52,196 bases of DNA. Origin: an uncultured Eubacteriales bacterium (GTDB taxonomy: Bacteria > Bacillota > Clostridia > Christensenellales > Aristaeellaceae). The position numbers and the translations under genes were made by a program. The stretch spans positions 1 through 52,196 of the forward strand of contig ONHI01000014.1 of NCBI GenBank assembly GCA_900317565.1, read 5' to 3'. Of this stretch, positions 23,471 to 31,858 are shown one piece after another. Numbering within the stretch: the stretch's first letter is position 1; the number at the start of each line of letters is the position of its first letter. The notes below the pieces were generated by a model that worked only from the letters and a program-made list of their open reading frames with translations, was not told the origin of the DNA and made no database searches.

Positions 23471-25822
23471 ATGTCACTGCCCGGAAAACTATGTATCGGC
23501 ATACTGGAGGAGGACAACCCTCTCAAATCCTATTTCCGCTTCAAGCCGCTGCTGGTGGAGGCGGACGGGCGCTATGTCCCCTATGCCGAAGCGAAGGCCT
23601 ATCCCGAGGACGGCTGCATCCGCATCGTGCCGGATAAAAACGAATCCTACCATTTCAAGGCCCGCATGCGCCGCATCGGGCTGTTCAGCGTGGTGGATCT
23701 GCGCGCCCACCCCGACGACAACGACAAGATCCGTCCCAACAAAAACTATCGGGAGGGCTCTGCCGAGCAAAACGCCTTCATCATCTATTCCGACGTGGTG
23801 CGCGAGCCCGCGCCGGACATGATCTTCGAGATCCTGCCGGAATCGGCCCGGGAATCCCAGCCGTCCGCGGCCCGCAACGGCTGCGCGCTGCTGCGCGGCG
23901 AGAGCCTGAGCCCCGAAATCTACGTCTGGCAGGCGCAACCCGACGCCGAGGAGGCCCCCCGGCTCATCCCCACGGACAGGACCTGTCCCCTGGACAAGGC
24001 CCAGGTGTTCGATCTGCCCGGCTTCCGGGAGGAGACGGTGTCCTTCGCCATACTGCCCCCCGGCGAGATGGAGCGCATCTCCGACGCCCCCGCCCCGCGG
24101 CAACCCCGGGCCGCCCAGGAGGAAAAGCCCGCCCCGGCTCCGGAGAAGTCTGATCCCCTGCCCGAGCCCCCGAAGCCCCAGCCGGTCGAGCCGCCCGCCC
24201 CGGCCCCGGAAGAGCAGGAGCCAAAGGCCCCCGAAGCGCCTGCCCCCGTCGAGGAGGGCAAGCCCTGGATCCACCACGACGACAGCATGCTGCCCCGCCC
24301 GGTGGACCCGCGGCTGAGCCCCGCCCAGCGCAGCCTCGCGGCCCAGAGCGGCCTGAATCCCCGCCGCGGCCGCAGCCTGCAGGAGCTGATCGACGAAAAG
24401 TGGCAGCATTCCCGGCTGAACCAGCTGGGCCAGAACGTGGCCTCGATCCAGACCGGCGCGCCGTTGGCCAGCCCCGTGGACGGCGCGGTCAGCGCGGTCC
24501 GGGAGGTCTGGTCCCAGCCCCAGCTGCGCAAGGACCTGCTGGAATCCCTGGGCGGCATCGAGGAATTCGGCGCCTCCCTGGAGGAATGCCGGGAGGCCGC
24601 CCGCAAGCTGGACATCGAAAAGCACCTGGATAACCTGGAGGCCCGACGCCTGGCGCTGCTGGGCGAGCTGGACCACCTGAACCTCAAAAACGCCGAGACC
24701 CGGGAATCCCTGAAGCAAGAGCTGCGCCGGGACGAGGCGGGCTTCCTGGCGGAGGCCGTGAAGCGCACCAGGGCCGCCCAGGCGGAGCAGGCGAAATACG
24801 AAAAGCTGGCCGAAGAATCCCGGGCCGCGGCCCGGGACGCCCGCAAGGCCGTGGAGCAGCTGACCGGCGAGGCGCTGGAGCAGCAGCTGACCCATTTCGC
24901 CCTCAGCGAGCACATGCTGGAGCGCATGCGCCAGATCAAGGGCGAGGCCGAGGCCGTGCCCCCGGCGCCCCCGACCCTTCAAAACATCGATCTGAACGCC
25001 CTGGCGGTGCGGGTGATGAACCGCTTCGACGCCTCGGGCTTTGCGATCACCCGCGCGGAGGCGCTGAACCTGTGCGCCTGCGCCGCCGTCAGCCCGGTGC
25101 TGGTGCTCTCCGGCCCGGTGGGCTGCGGCAAAACCGAGACCGTCCGCCTGCTGGCGGAGGCCCTGGGCTTCACCGAGATCGACCGCTTCGTGCCCTTCGC
25201 CCCCGGGCGGGGCTCCCTGGAGGAGGACGCCCGCCTCGCCGCGCTGGAGGCGCTGCCGGACACCCCGGCGCTGCTGCTGCTGGACGACGCCAACCTGCAT
25301 CCCACCGCGGACCCGCTGCGGGGCCTCGCCTCCCGGCTGCGTCCCCGCTGGCGGCTGTGCCTGACGGTGCAGGACGGCGGCTTCCCGCTGAGCGCCCACG
25401 CGCTGGATCGGGGCTTCACCGTGCGGCTGGAGCCGAAGCCGGGCTCCCCCTGGCGACCCCGCGCGCGCGCGGCCTGCGCCCCGGAGGCCCCGGCCTCCCT
25501 GACCCTGAACATCCCCGACGCCCCGCTGCCCGCCGCCATGGACGCGCGGATGGAGGCGCTCCGGGAGGGCCTCGCCCGGCACGGCGCAATGCCGTCCCGC
25601 CGGGCGCTGGACGACGCTTGGCGCTACTGCGCGCTGATGCTGCACGCCCTGGGCGACGCCGCCGATCCCACCGCGGTGCTGGACCGCGCCGTGTCCCAGC
25701 GGCTGCTGCCCGCCCTGCTGGCCAGCGCCCCCGTGGACGCCCTCGCCGCCCTGCCCGCGCTGCTGGAGGGCCTGCCCCTCTCCCGCGCCATGCTCACCCG
25801 CCCCCTCCCGATCCAGATCTGA
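23471..25822 (+). CDS. AAA+ ATPase with proline-rich linker and coiled coil, unknown function
   Basis: 783 residues, cytoplasmic, start ATG with GGAGG seven bases upstream. Layout: an N-terminal domain of about 180 residues that I do not recognise (LCIGILEEDNPLKSYFRFKP; PDDNDKIRPNKNYREGSAEQ); a Pro/Glu-rich linker at about 205-270; a long charged coiled coil at about 345-500; and a C-terminal AAA+ domain with Walker A GPVGCGKTETVR and Walker B ALLLLDDANLHP, followed by an R-rich sensor part. No nuclease or protease motif is seen. It is monocistronic, just beyond the phage-type cluster. A MoxR/McrB-like motor is the closest general description. Base use matches its neighbours. Confidence 0.65.
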   Translation: MSLPGKLCIGILEEDNPLKSYFRFKPLLVEADGRYVPYAEAKAYPEDGCIRIVPDKNESYHFKARMRRIGLFSVVDLRAHPDDNDKIRPNKNYREGSAEQNAFIIYSDVVREPAPDMIFEILPESARESQPSAARNGCALLRGESLSPEIYVWQAQPDAEEAPRLIPTDRTCPLDKAQVFDLPGFREETVSFAILPPGEMERISDAPAPRQPRAAQEEKPAPAPEKSDPLPEPPKPQPVEPPAPAPEEQEPKAPEAPAPVEEGKPWIHHDDSMLPRPVDPRLSPAQRSLAAQSGLNPRRGRSLQELIDEKWQHSRLNQLGQNVASIQTGAPLASPVDGAVSAVREVWSQPQLRKDLLESLGGIEEFGASLEECREAARKLDIEKHLDNLEARRLALLGELDHLNLKNAETRESLKQELRRDEAGFLAEAVKRTRAAQAEQAKYEKLAEESRAAARDARKAVEQLTGEALEQQLTHFALSEHMLERMRQIKGEAEAVPPAPPTLQNIDLNALAVRVMNRFDASGFAITRAEALNLCACAAVSPVLVLSGPVGCGKTETVRLLAEALGFTEIDRFVPFAPGRGSLEEDARLAALEALPDTPALLLLDDANLHPTADPLRGLASRLRPRWRLCLTVQDGGFPLSAHALDRGFTVRLEPKPGSPWRPRARAACAPEAPASLTLNIPDAPLPAAMDARMEALREGLARHGAMPSRRALDDAWRYCALMLHALGDAADPTAVLDRAVSQRLLPALLASAPVDALAALPALLEGLPLSRAMLTRPLPIQI

Positions 25823-26257
25823 GAGTTCAGGTATCAGGCATTAGGCATTAGTCAGAAAGCCTTCCCCGTCCCCCAAAAGCCTTCCCCTTCTGCGCCCCGC
25901 GCCTGTCGCTTCGCTCGGTCGCGGGTTTCAGGCGCGTCTTGCTTCGCTGCGCTTGCGCCTTCAGTCCGACTTCGTCGGACGCTTACCGGGAAGGTGGCTG
26001 GCCGCAGGCCAGACGGAAGAGGTCCTCATCGTCCCCCTCCCCTCGTAGGGGCGGCGATGCGCCGCCCGCCTCGTTCCCCCTCCCCCAAAAGCCTTCCCCT
26101 TTGGGGAAGGTGGCTGGCCGCAGGCCAGACGGAAGAGGTCCTCGTCGTTCCCCCTCCCCCAAAAGCCTCCCCACCGCAGTGGGGAGGTGGCCCGCAGGGC
26201 CGGTGGGGCTCCCCGTCCCCCTCCCCCCTCCCTCCCCGACCAACCCCCACACCCTCC
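25823..26257. other. Repeat-filled gap before the LCP gene
   Basis: No gene is supported. It holds a short heptamer-type stretch (CAGGCATTAGGCATTAG, about 25835-25852) and then composite repeat array 2, which runs to within 45 bases of the next start codon. Confidence 0.8.
25877..26214 (+). repeat. Composite palindromic repeat array 2
   Basis: Order: A with D nested in its loop (25877-26024, D at 25893-25984), B (about 26044-26070), A (26089-26140), C (26161-26214). This is the same order as array 1 at 18.2-18.6 kb, minus one B. The 92-base D copy is identical to that in array 1. Confidence 0.88.
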
Positions 26258-27244
26258 ATGTACTACGAACCCTACCAAAAGAAAAAAAGCCCCCGCCAGC
26301 CACGCCGCCGAAGGAAAACCCTCGGCGGGTGGCTGGCGGAGCTGTGCCTGCGCCTGCTGGCGCTTGTGCTGATCCTCATCCTGCTCTGCGTCGGCCTGCT
26401 CTACGCGCTGCCGGTCTCGCTGTTCGCGGTGGAGCCGGAGGACGTCGACCTCTCCCTGACGGACGGCCTGCCCGCCAGCCGCGCAAACATACTGCTGCTG
26501 GGCCTGGACGAGCTACGGGAGAACAGCCGCCGCAGCGACACCGTCATGATCGCTTCCGTCGGCTACGGCCAGCTGCGCCTGGCCAGCATCCTCCGGGACA
26601 CCGTGGTGAACATCCCCGGCTACGGGGCCGACAAGCTGAACGCGGCCTACGCCCACGGCGGCCCACAGCTGGTGATGAAGACGCTGAACCAGGCCTTCGG
26701 GCTGAACCTGATGCACTACATCGCGGTGGACTACGCCGCGCTGGCGGGGGCGGTAGACGCCCTGGGCGGCGTGGACGTTCCCCTCTCGGAGGCGGAACTC
26801 AGCGCCCTCAACGACCTGATCGACGGTGCCCGTGCCCGGCTTGCCGCCCGGGGCTACACCGCGCCGGACCTGGTCCTCGGTGGCGAAACGACACACCTGA
26901 ACGGCGTCCAGGCCCTGGCCTACGCCCGCATCCGCAAGCTGGACAGCGACTTCATGCGGGCCAGCCGCCAGCGCACGCTGCTAGAGGCCATGCTGAAAAA
27001 GGTCCGCTCCAGCCTGTGGAACCCCCTCCGGCTCATCCGGCTCGCCCGGGCGCTGCTGGACGCCTCGGACACCAACCTGTCCCTGATCCAGCTGCTCTCC
27101 CTGGGCGAAAAGGCCCTCGCCGCCGGCGTCCCCGAGCAGAAGCGGCTGCCTGTGGACGGCAGCTACACCGACGACGGCTCCGCCCTGCGGGTGGACGATT
27201 TCCCCGCCAACGCCGAAGCCTTCCGCGCCTTCGCATACGATTGA
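26258..27244 (+). CDS. LytR-CpsA-Psr (LCP) family cell-wall ligase
   Basis: Membrane-anchored enzyme that transfers polyprenyl-linked glycopolymers to peptidoglycan. 328 residues: short basic N-terminus, a membrane helix at about 33-54, then an extracellular LCP domain with RSDTVMIASV, LASILRDTVVNIPGYG, DKLNAAYAHGG, VDALGGVDVPL and LDSDFMRASRQR, the conserved Arg/Asp pattern. The C-terminal 60 residues lack further domains. I chose the ATG at 26258 because the family starts there, yet no GGAGG lies before it: the repeat array ends just upstream. The same frame stays open through the repeats to about 25994, so an upstream start cannot be excluded. It may work with the polysaccharide transferase at 4.7-6.2 kb. 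Confidence 0.88.
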   Translation: MYYEPYQKKKSPRQPRRRRKTLGGWLAELCLRLLALVLILILLCVGLLYALPVSLFAVEPEDVDLSLTDGLPASRANILLLGLDELRENSRRSDTVMIASVGYGQLRLASILRDTVVNIPGYGADKLNAAYAHGGPQLVMKTLNQAFGLNLMHYIAVDYAALAGAVDALGGVDVPLSEAELSALNDLIDGARARLAARGYTAPDLVLGGETTHLNGVQALAYARIRKLDSDFMRASRQRTLLEAMLKKVRSSLWNPLRLIRLARALLDASDTNLSLIQLLSLGEKALAAGVPEQKRLPVDGSYTDDGSALRVDDFPANAEAFRAFAYD

Positions 27245-27278
27245 GGCGCTCCGTTTATCTCCTCCCACCTACTCATAC

Positions 27279-27310
27279 GATTGAGGCGCCCCTCCCGGAG
27301 CGCCTCAATC
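27279..27310 (+). terminator. Hairpin downstream of the LCP gene
   Basis: Perfect 11-base-pair stem (GATTGAGGCGC with GCGCCTCAATC), 10-base loop, without a T-run. Its left arm repeats the end of the LCP gene: CATACGATTGAGGCGC occurs at 27234-27249 and again at 27274-27289. Confidence 0.5.
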
Positions 27311-27351
27311 CCATCTCTATCCATCCATCTCCGCCCCCGCCCGACATCTCT

Positions 27352-27380
27352 CTGTCATTCTGAGCGGAGCGAAGAATCTG
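27352..27380 (+). repeat. GTCATTCTGAGCGGAGCGAAGAATCT-type dispersed repeat (partial)
   Basis: The string TCATTCTGAGCGGAGCG with GAAGAATCT matches a short repeat known from intergenic regions of many bacteria. Only one copy is present here. Confidence 0.55.
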
Positions 27381-27397
27381 CTTCCTTCTGCTTTCTC

Positions 27398-27943
27398 CTA
27401 CTTCCCCATCTTCCTGTACCGCGACTCGATCCACAGGTTCGACGCCCCGTTGTACACGAATATTCCGCCGATCACCATCACGGCGGCCTTCATCGCGCTG
27501 AAGGCGAAGAACAGCAAAAACGCGCCCAGCGCGATGGTCAGTATCGCCATGACCAGCGGGGAGGTCCAGCTGCCGCTGCCCCGGCGCAGATCCAGCGCCT
27601 GGGCGAGGTTGATGATGCCGTTCAGCAGCACGGCCGCGCCGATCAGCTTGGGCAGCAGCGTGATGACCCCCTTGGGCGCGGCCAGCACGATGATGCCCGC
27701 CACGGCGCAGGCGATCGCGATCGCCAGCATGGTGTAGCCCGCGCTCACCTTGTGCCTATCCCTGTACCAGGAAATCCCGGACACCGCCGCGCCGACCAGC
27801 AGCGCGATGCCCAATATCCTAGCCGCCAGCGTCAGCGTCTTCCCCGGCCAGATGAACAGCACCAATCCCAGCACCACCATCACGATGGACAGCAGCGTGT
27901 TGTTCCGGCTGTATTTTTCAAAACTGTACTTTATGCTTCCCAT
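27398..27943 (-). CDS. DUF308 / HdeD-like membrane protein
   Basis: 181 residues with six predicted membrane helices (LLSIVMVVLGLVLFIWPG, RILGIALLVGAAVSG, MLAIAIACAVAGIIVL, LIGAAVLLNGIINLAQAL, LVMAILTIALGAFLLFFAF, AVMVIGGIFVYNGASNLW). The paired-helix pattern with GxxL and NG motifs is that of DUF308/HdeD proteins, which in E. coli are linked to acid resistance; the role here is unknown. It is on its own transcript as far as can be seen. Confidence 0.8.
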   Translation of the reverse strand: MGSIKYSFEKYSRNNTLLSIVMVVLGLVLFIWPGKTLTLAARILGIALLVGAAVSGISWYRDRHKVSAGYTMLAIAIACAVAGIIVLAAPKGVITLLPKLIGAAVLLNGIINLAQALDLRRGSGSWTSPLVMAILTIALGAFLLFFAFSAMKAAVMVIGGIFVYNGASNLWIESRYRKMGK

Positions 27944-28005
27944 AACGATTTATCCTCCCTCTCGTTTTCCCAACAGCATTCCACTCTGACACCCCGCGTC
28001 TGCCG

Positions 28006-28076
28006 ATGCGCTTGCGCCTTCGGTCCGACTTCGCCTTCCCCTTTGGGGAAGGTGGCCCGAAGGGCCGGAAGAGGTC
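28006..28076 (+). repeat. Partial D element followed by type A repeat
   Basis: The 3' half of D (GCGCTTGCGCCTTCGGTCCGACTTC, here with changes) at 28006-28032 runs directly into an A copy with arms GCCTTCCCC/GGGGAAGG and the end GGAAGAGGTC. Here D lies next to A and is not nested in its loop. It sits just past the end of the polyphosphate kinase gene. Confidence 0.75.
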
Positions 28077-28091
28077 CCCGTCGTCTCTCCT

Positions 28092-30275
28092 CTATCTCTT
28101 CCACAGCCTCCGCATCCTCTGCTTCAGCGTCTCCCTCGGCATGACCGACTTCGCAAACTCAATCGGGTGCGACAGATACCATGCCTGCACGTCGATGGGC
28201 TGTGCCTCGCCGGGGGCGAGCCGCGTATACGTCCCGTCGGCGTGCTGCCGCCAGGCGCGGGTGTTGTCCGCCAGCAGCAGGTTCAAATAATCCTCCAGGA
28301 ACTGCTTCAGCTCCGGGCTGCGCACCGGGCCGCCCACCTCCACGCGCCGGTCCTGGTTCCGGGTCATGAAGTCCGCCGAGGACAGGTACAGCTTCATCTC
28401 CAGCCCTTCCCCGAAGGCGTATATCCGGCTGTGCTCCAGGAACCGCCCCACCACCGATGTCACGGTGATGTTCTCTGTCTTTCCCGGCACCCCGGGCACC
28501 AGGCAGCATATGCCGCGTATGATCAGGTCGATCCGCACCCCGGCGCAGCTGGCCTCGCTCAGCTTGTCGATCAGCTCCCGGTCGGTCACGGAATTCGCCT
28601 TCACGCGGATGCGCCCGTCGGCGCCCCGAGCGATCTGCTCGTCGATCATCTCCATGATGCGGTTCTTCATGGCGTTGGGGGCCACCAGCAGCTTCTCGTA
28701 ATCCCCGTCGCTGTTGCCGATCAGCATGTTGTCGAAAAAGCTCACCGCGTCCCGGGTGATGACGGGATCGGTGGTCATCATGCAAAAGTCGGTGTACAGC
28801 GTGCTGGTCTTTTCGTTGTAATTGCCGGTGCCGATCTGGGCGATGTAGCCCAGTCCGCCCCGCTCCCGCCGGGTGATCAGGCACAGCTTGGCGTGGCACT
28901 TCATATTCTCCGGCCCGTATATGATCCGGCAGCCGGCCTCCTCCAGCTCCAGGCTCCAGTCGATGTTGTTCTGCTCGTCAAACCGGGCCCGCAGCTCCAT
29001 CAGCACCGTCACCTCCTTGCCGTTCTCGGCGGCGGCGCACAGCGCCTTGGCGATGGCGGAATTCCGCGCCAGGCGGTAGATCGTGATCTTGATGGACAGC
29101 ACGTCCGGGTCCTTCGCGCTCTGGCGCAGCAGATCCAGGAAGGGCTGCATGCTCTGGTAGGGATAGAACAGTAGCACGTCCCGCTGGACCACCTGCTCCC
29201 ATATGGGCCGCTCCGCGTTCAGGTAGTCCGGATACACCGGCGCGTGGGGTGCGTTGAACAGCTGGGTCGGCGCCTTCTCGATTTGGTCGATGTAATTCAG
29301 CGTCAGCGGGCAGGCGCAGCTGAACACCCGCTCGCTCTCCAGCTTCAAGAACTCACACAGCCGCTTGGCCAGCCGGGGCGCCTTGCCCTCCAGCTCCAGC
29401 CGGACCGGGGCCAGCCTGTCCCGCTTCTTCAGCAGGTGGCGCATGTAGTTCAGGAAGTCCGGGTTTTCCTCGTCGTAGTGCTCCTCGCTCAGGCTGATGT
29501 CCGCGTTGCGGGTGATGGAGATGATGGCCTGCTCGGAGACGTCGTAGATCTTGAATATCTTCTTGATGTGGGCGGCGATCACCATCTCCGTGCGGATGTA
29601 GCGCGCGCCGCCGCCGGGCAGCGCGATCACCCGGGGCAGGCTCGCCGGCACATCCACGATGCCCAGCACCGTGGGCCTCTTCTCGCCGCCCGTCGCCGCC
29701 TTTCCGCCGGTTTGCTTTTCCTTGCCGCCCGATTGCTTCTCCTTGCCCCCGCTCAGCGTCAAAAGCGCCGCCGCGTACAGCGCCTTGTTGCGCAGATGGG
29801 GAAAGGGATGGCTCCTGTCGATCACCTGGGGCGACAGCAGCGGCCTTATGTTCTCCTTGTAATATTCCTGCACATAGGCCTTCTGGTTCGCCGTCAGGGT
29901 CTCAAAGCTGGCCTCGGTCACCCCGGCGTTGTCCAGCGCGCTCATCAGGTCGCGATAGATCGCGTCCCGGCGCTCCACCAGCGGTCCCACCGCCGCGCAG
30001 ATGGCGCTCACCTGTTCCCGGGGCGTCATTCCGGACTTGTTGTCCGTCTCGTCGGGGGCCAACATGTCCATGTCGATCAGGCTGCCCACCCGGACCATGA
30101 AGAACTCGTCCAGGTTGCTGGTGAATATGCTCACGAACCGCATCCGCTCCATCAGCGGCACCGTGGGGTCCGTGGCCTGGGCCAGCACCCGCTCGTTGAA
30201 CTTCAGCCAGCTCAGCTCCCGGTTCTGGGTATAGCTCATGTCTCTCTGCTTTGCGATGGGCGCGTTCTCCACCAA
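28092..30275 (-). CDS. ppk1: Polyphosphate kinase 1
   Basis: Makes polyphosphate from ATP reversibly. 727 residues with the four PPK1 domains: N-terminal RELSWLKFNERVLAQA, FTSNLDEFFMVRVGSL; middle LLFYPYQSMQPFLDLLRQSA; first catalytic His region MKCHAKLCLITRRE with GTGNYNEKTSTLYTDF; second His in VVGRFLEHSRIYAFG. Both histidines are present, so it should be active. An unusual insertion of Gly/Lys repeats (GGKEKQSGGKEKQTGGK and following) sits near residue 160-180 in the head domain. The start is TTG at 30275 or GTG at 30272, both just after GGGAGGG; the GTG has the better spacing. Confidence 0.95.
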   Translation of the reverse strand: MVENAPIAKQRDMSYTQNRELSWLKFNERVLAQATDPTVPLMERMRFVSIFTSNLDEFFMVRVGSLIDMDMLAPDETDNKSGMTPREQVSAICAAVGPLVERRDAIYRDLMSALDNAGVTEASFETLTANQKAYVQEYYKENIRPLLSPQVIDRSHPFPHLRNKALYAAALLTLSGGKEKQSGGKEKQTGGKAATGGEKRPTVLGIVDVPASLPRVIALPGGGARYIRTEMVIAAHIKKIFKIYDVSEQAIISITRNADISLSEEHYDEENPDFLNYMRHLLKKRDRLAPVRLELEGKAPRLAKRLCEFLKLESERVFSCACPLTLNYIDQIEKAPTQLFNAPHAPVYPDYLNAERPIWEQVVQRDVLLFYPYQSMQPFLDLLRQSAKDPDVLSIKITIYRLARNSAIAKALCAAAENGKEVTVLMELRARFDEQNNIDWSLELEEAGCRIIYGPENMKCHAKLCLITRRERGGLGYIAQIGTGNYNEKTSTLYTDFCMMTTDPVITRDAVSFFDNMLIGNSDGDYEKLLVAPNAMKNRIMEMIDEQIARGADGRIRVKANSVTDRELIDKLSEASCAGVRIDLIIRGICCLVPGVPGKTENITVTSVVGRFLEHSRIYAFGEGLEMKLYLSSADFMTRNQDRRVEVGGPVRSPELKQFLEDYLNLLLADNTRAWRQHADGTYTRLAPGEAQPIDVQAWYLSHPIEFAKSVMPRETLKQRMRRLWKR

Positions 30276-30316
30276 AAGCCCTCCCGTCTGTATCAGGACA
30301 TATTGATCTCTTTTAT

Positions 30317-30345
30317 ATTATAGCAGATTCCCCCATTCCTGCCAA
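30317..30345 (-). promoter_or_regulatory. Sigma-A promoter of ppk1
   Basis: On the minus strand TTGGCA (30340-30345), 17-base spacer, TATAAT (30317-30322). Confidence 0.78.
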
Positions 30346-30412
30346 TGACACGATGATGAAAAAGCGGTGATAAAATCAAATTTACGTCCCAAAACAAATC
30401 TTGATTTTCCCC

Positions 30413-30441
30413 TTGCCATATCCGCACAAACGCGCTATAAT
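30413..30441 (+). promoter_or_regulatory. Sigma-A promoter of the phosphofructokinase gene
   Basis: TTGCCA (30413-30418), 17-base spacer, TATAAT (30436-30441), about 60 bases before the start codon. It is divergent from the ppk1 promoter. Confidence 0.75.
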
Positions 30442-30500
30442 ATGTTAAAGCAATGTTTCCGTCTTAACGAAACGGCAAATCACAAGAAAGAGGTGTCCCC

Positions 30501-31509
30501 ATGATACGCATCGGTATGTTGACTTCCGGCGGCGACTGCCAGGCGCTGAACGCGGCCATGCGCGGCGTCGCGAAGACCCTGTACAACTCCAACGAGGAAG
30601 TGGAGATCTACGGCTTCCTGAACGGCTACCAGGGCTTGATCCACGGCCGGTTCCGCCTGCTCACCTACGATGATTTCTCCGGCATACTCACCAAGGGCGG
30701 CACCTTCCTCGGCTCCAGCCGCACCCCCTTCAAGATGATCGAGGTCATCGAAGAGGACGGCATCGACAAGGTCGCGGCCATGAAGCAGACCTACTACAAG
30801 CTCCAGCTGGATTGCCTGGTGATCCTGGGCGGCAACGGCACCCACAAGACGGCCAACCTGCTCAGCGAGCAGGGCCTGAACGTGGTCACCCTGCCCAAGA
30901 CCATCGACAACGACCTGTGGGGCACGGACATGACCTTCGGCTTCCAGTCCGCCGTGGACATCGCCACCGACTGCATCGACATGATCCACACCACCGCCGC
31001 CTCCCACGGCCGCATCTTCATCGTGGAGATCATGGGCCACAAGGTGGGCTGGCTGCCGCTGAACGCCCGAGAAGATCAAGGAGCGCCACGATCGCGGCGC
31101 GTCCTTCACCATCCTGGCCGTCGCCGAGGGCGCGATCTCCAAGAAGGACGCCAAGCTGTCCAAGAAGGAGCTGGCCAAGAAGCAGGCCGAGAGCCCCTAT
31201 CCGTCGGTCTCCTACGAGATCGCCGCGAAGCTGACCAAGAAGACCGGCTACGACGTGCGCGTCACCGTCCCCGGCCACACCCAGCGCGGCGGCGCGCCCT
31301 GCCCCTACGACCGCGTGTTCGCCAGCCGCCTCGGCTCCGAGGCCGGCAAGCTGATCCTGAAGAAGGAATTCGGCTTCATGGTGGGCTACAAGAACCGCGA
31401 GATCGTCAAGGTCGCCCTGAAGGACGTCGCCGGCAAGCTCAAGATGGTCGATCCCGACGCCTCCATCATCAAGGAAGCCAAGATGCTCGGCATCAGCTTC
31501 GGCGATTGA
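30501..31509 (+). pseudogene. pfk: 6-phosphofructokinase gene broken by an internal deletion and frameshift
   Basis: Glycolytic enzyme gene whose frame shifts near 31068. The first part (about 189 residues) has MLTSGGDCQALNAAMRG, GGNGTHKTANLL, TLPKTIDNDLWG and EIMGHKVGWLPLNA. The rest continues in another frame with EKIKERHDRGASFTILAVAE, VTVPGHTQRGG and SRLGSEAGKLILKKEFG. About 22 residues expected at the junction (the GIAGGADxILIPE region that helps bind substrate) are missing, a loss that is not a multiple of three. Either the gene is dead or the assembly has dropped about 65-70 bases. Promoter, AGAGG ribosome site and terminator all look intact, which favours an assembly fault or recent loss. 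Confidence 0.85.
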
Positions 31510-31524
31510 TGCTCCCGCCCCAAA

Positions 31525-31557
31525 GGGGGGACTGCCGCCCGGCAGTCCCCCCCTTTT
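31525..31557 (+). terminator. Terminator of the phosphofructokinase gene
   Basis: Perfect 12-base-pair stem (GGGGGGACTGCC with GGCAGTCCCCCC), four-base loop, then TTTT. Confidence 0.9.
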
Positions 31558-31565
31558 CTGTCCCC

Positions 31566-31594
31566 TTGACAGGATACACGGCATGATATATACT
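31566..31594 (+). promoter_or_regulatory. Sigma-A promoter of vapBC
   Basis: TTGACA (31566-31571), 17-base spacer, TATACT (31589-31594), about 35 bases before the vapB start. Confidence 0.78.
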
Positions 31595-31627
31595 ATGATT
31601 GACCCTTCAGGAAAGGCAGGCATCGCC

Positions 31628-31858
31628 ATGGAAACCACCCGCATCTTCACCAACGGCCGAAGCCAGGCCGTGCGCATCCCCAAGCAGTATCGCTTTGACG
31701 TGGACGAGGTCTACGTCAACAAGGTCGGCGACACGCTGATGCTCACGCCGAAAGCCTCTCTGGCCAAGGCCTTCGAACAAGGCGCAGCCATGCTGACGGA
31801 CGATTTCCTTGCAGACGGAGCGCCGGAGGACATTCCCTCCCCGAGGGACGCCCTATGA
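31628..31858 (+). CDS. vapB: VapB-type antitoxin
   Basis: 76 residues: METTRIFTNGRSQAVRIPKQ is the signature of an AbrB/SpoVT-fold VapB DNA-binding domain, followed by FDVDEVYVNKVGDTLMLTPK. The C-terminal 25 residues should wrap around the toxin. The start at 31628 was chosen because the family begins with this sequence; an upstream in-frame ATG at 31583 lies inside the promoter. It overlaps the toxin gene by four bases (ATGA). Confidence 0.88.
   Translation: METTRIFTNGRSQAVRIPKQYRFDVDEVYVNKVGDTLMLTPKASLAKAFEQGAAMLTDDFLADGAPEDIPSPRDAL

Noticed and set aside
25994..26257. N-terminal extension of the LCP protein through the repeat array
   Set aside because: The extension would be translated repeat (Pro/Arg/Gly-rich) without a ribosome site; the family starts with a short basic segment before the membrane helix, as from 26258. 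Not fully excluded.
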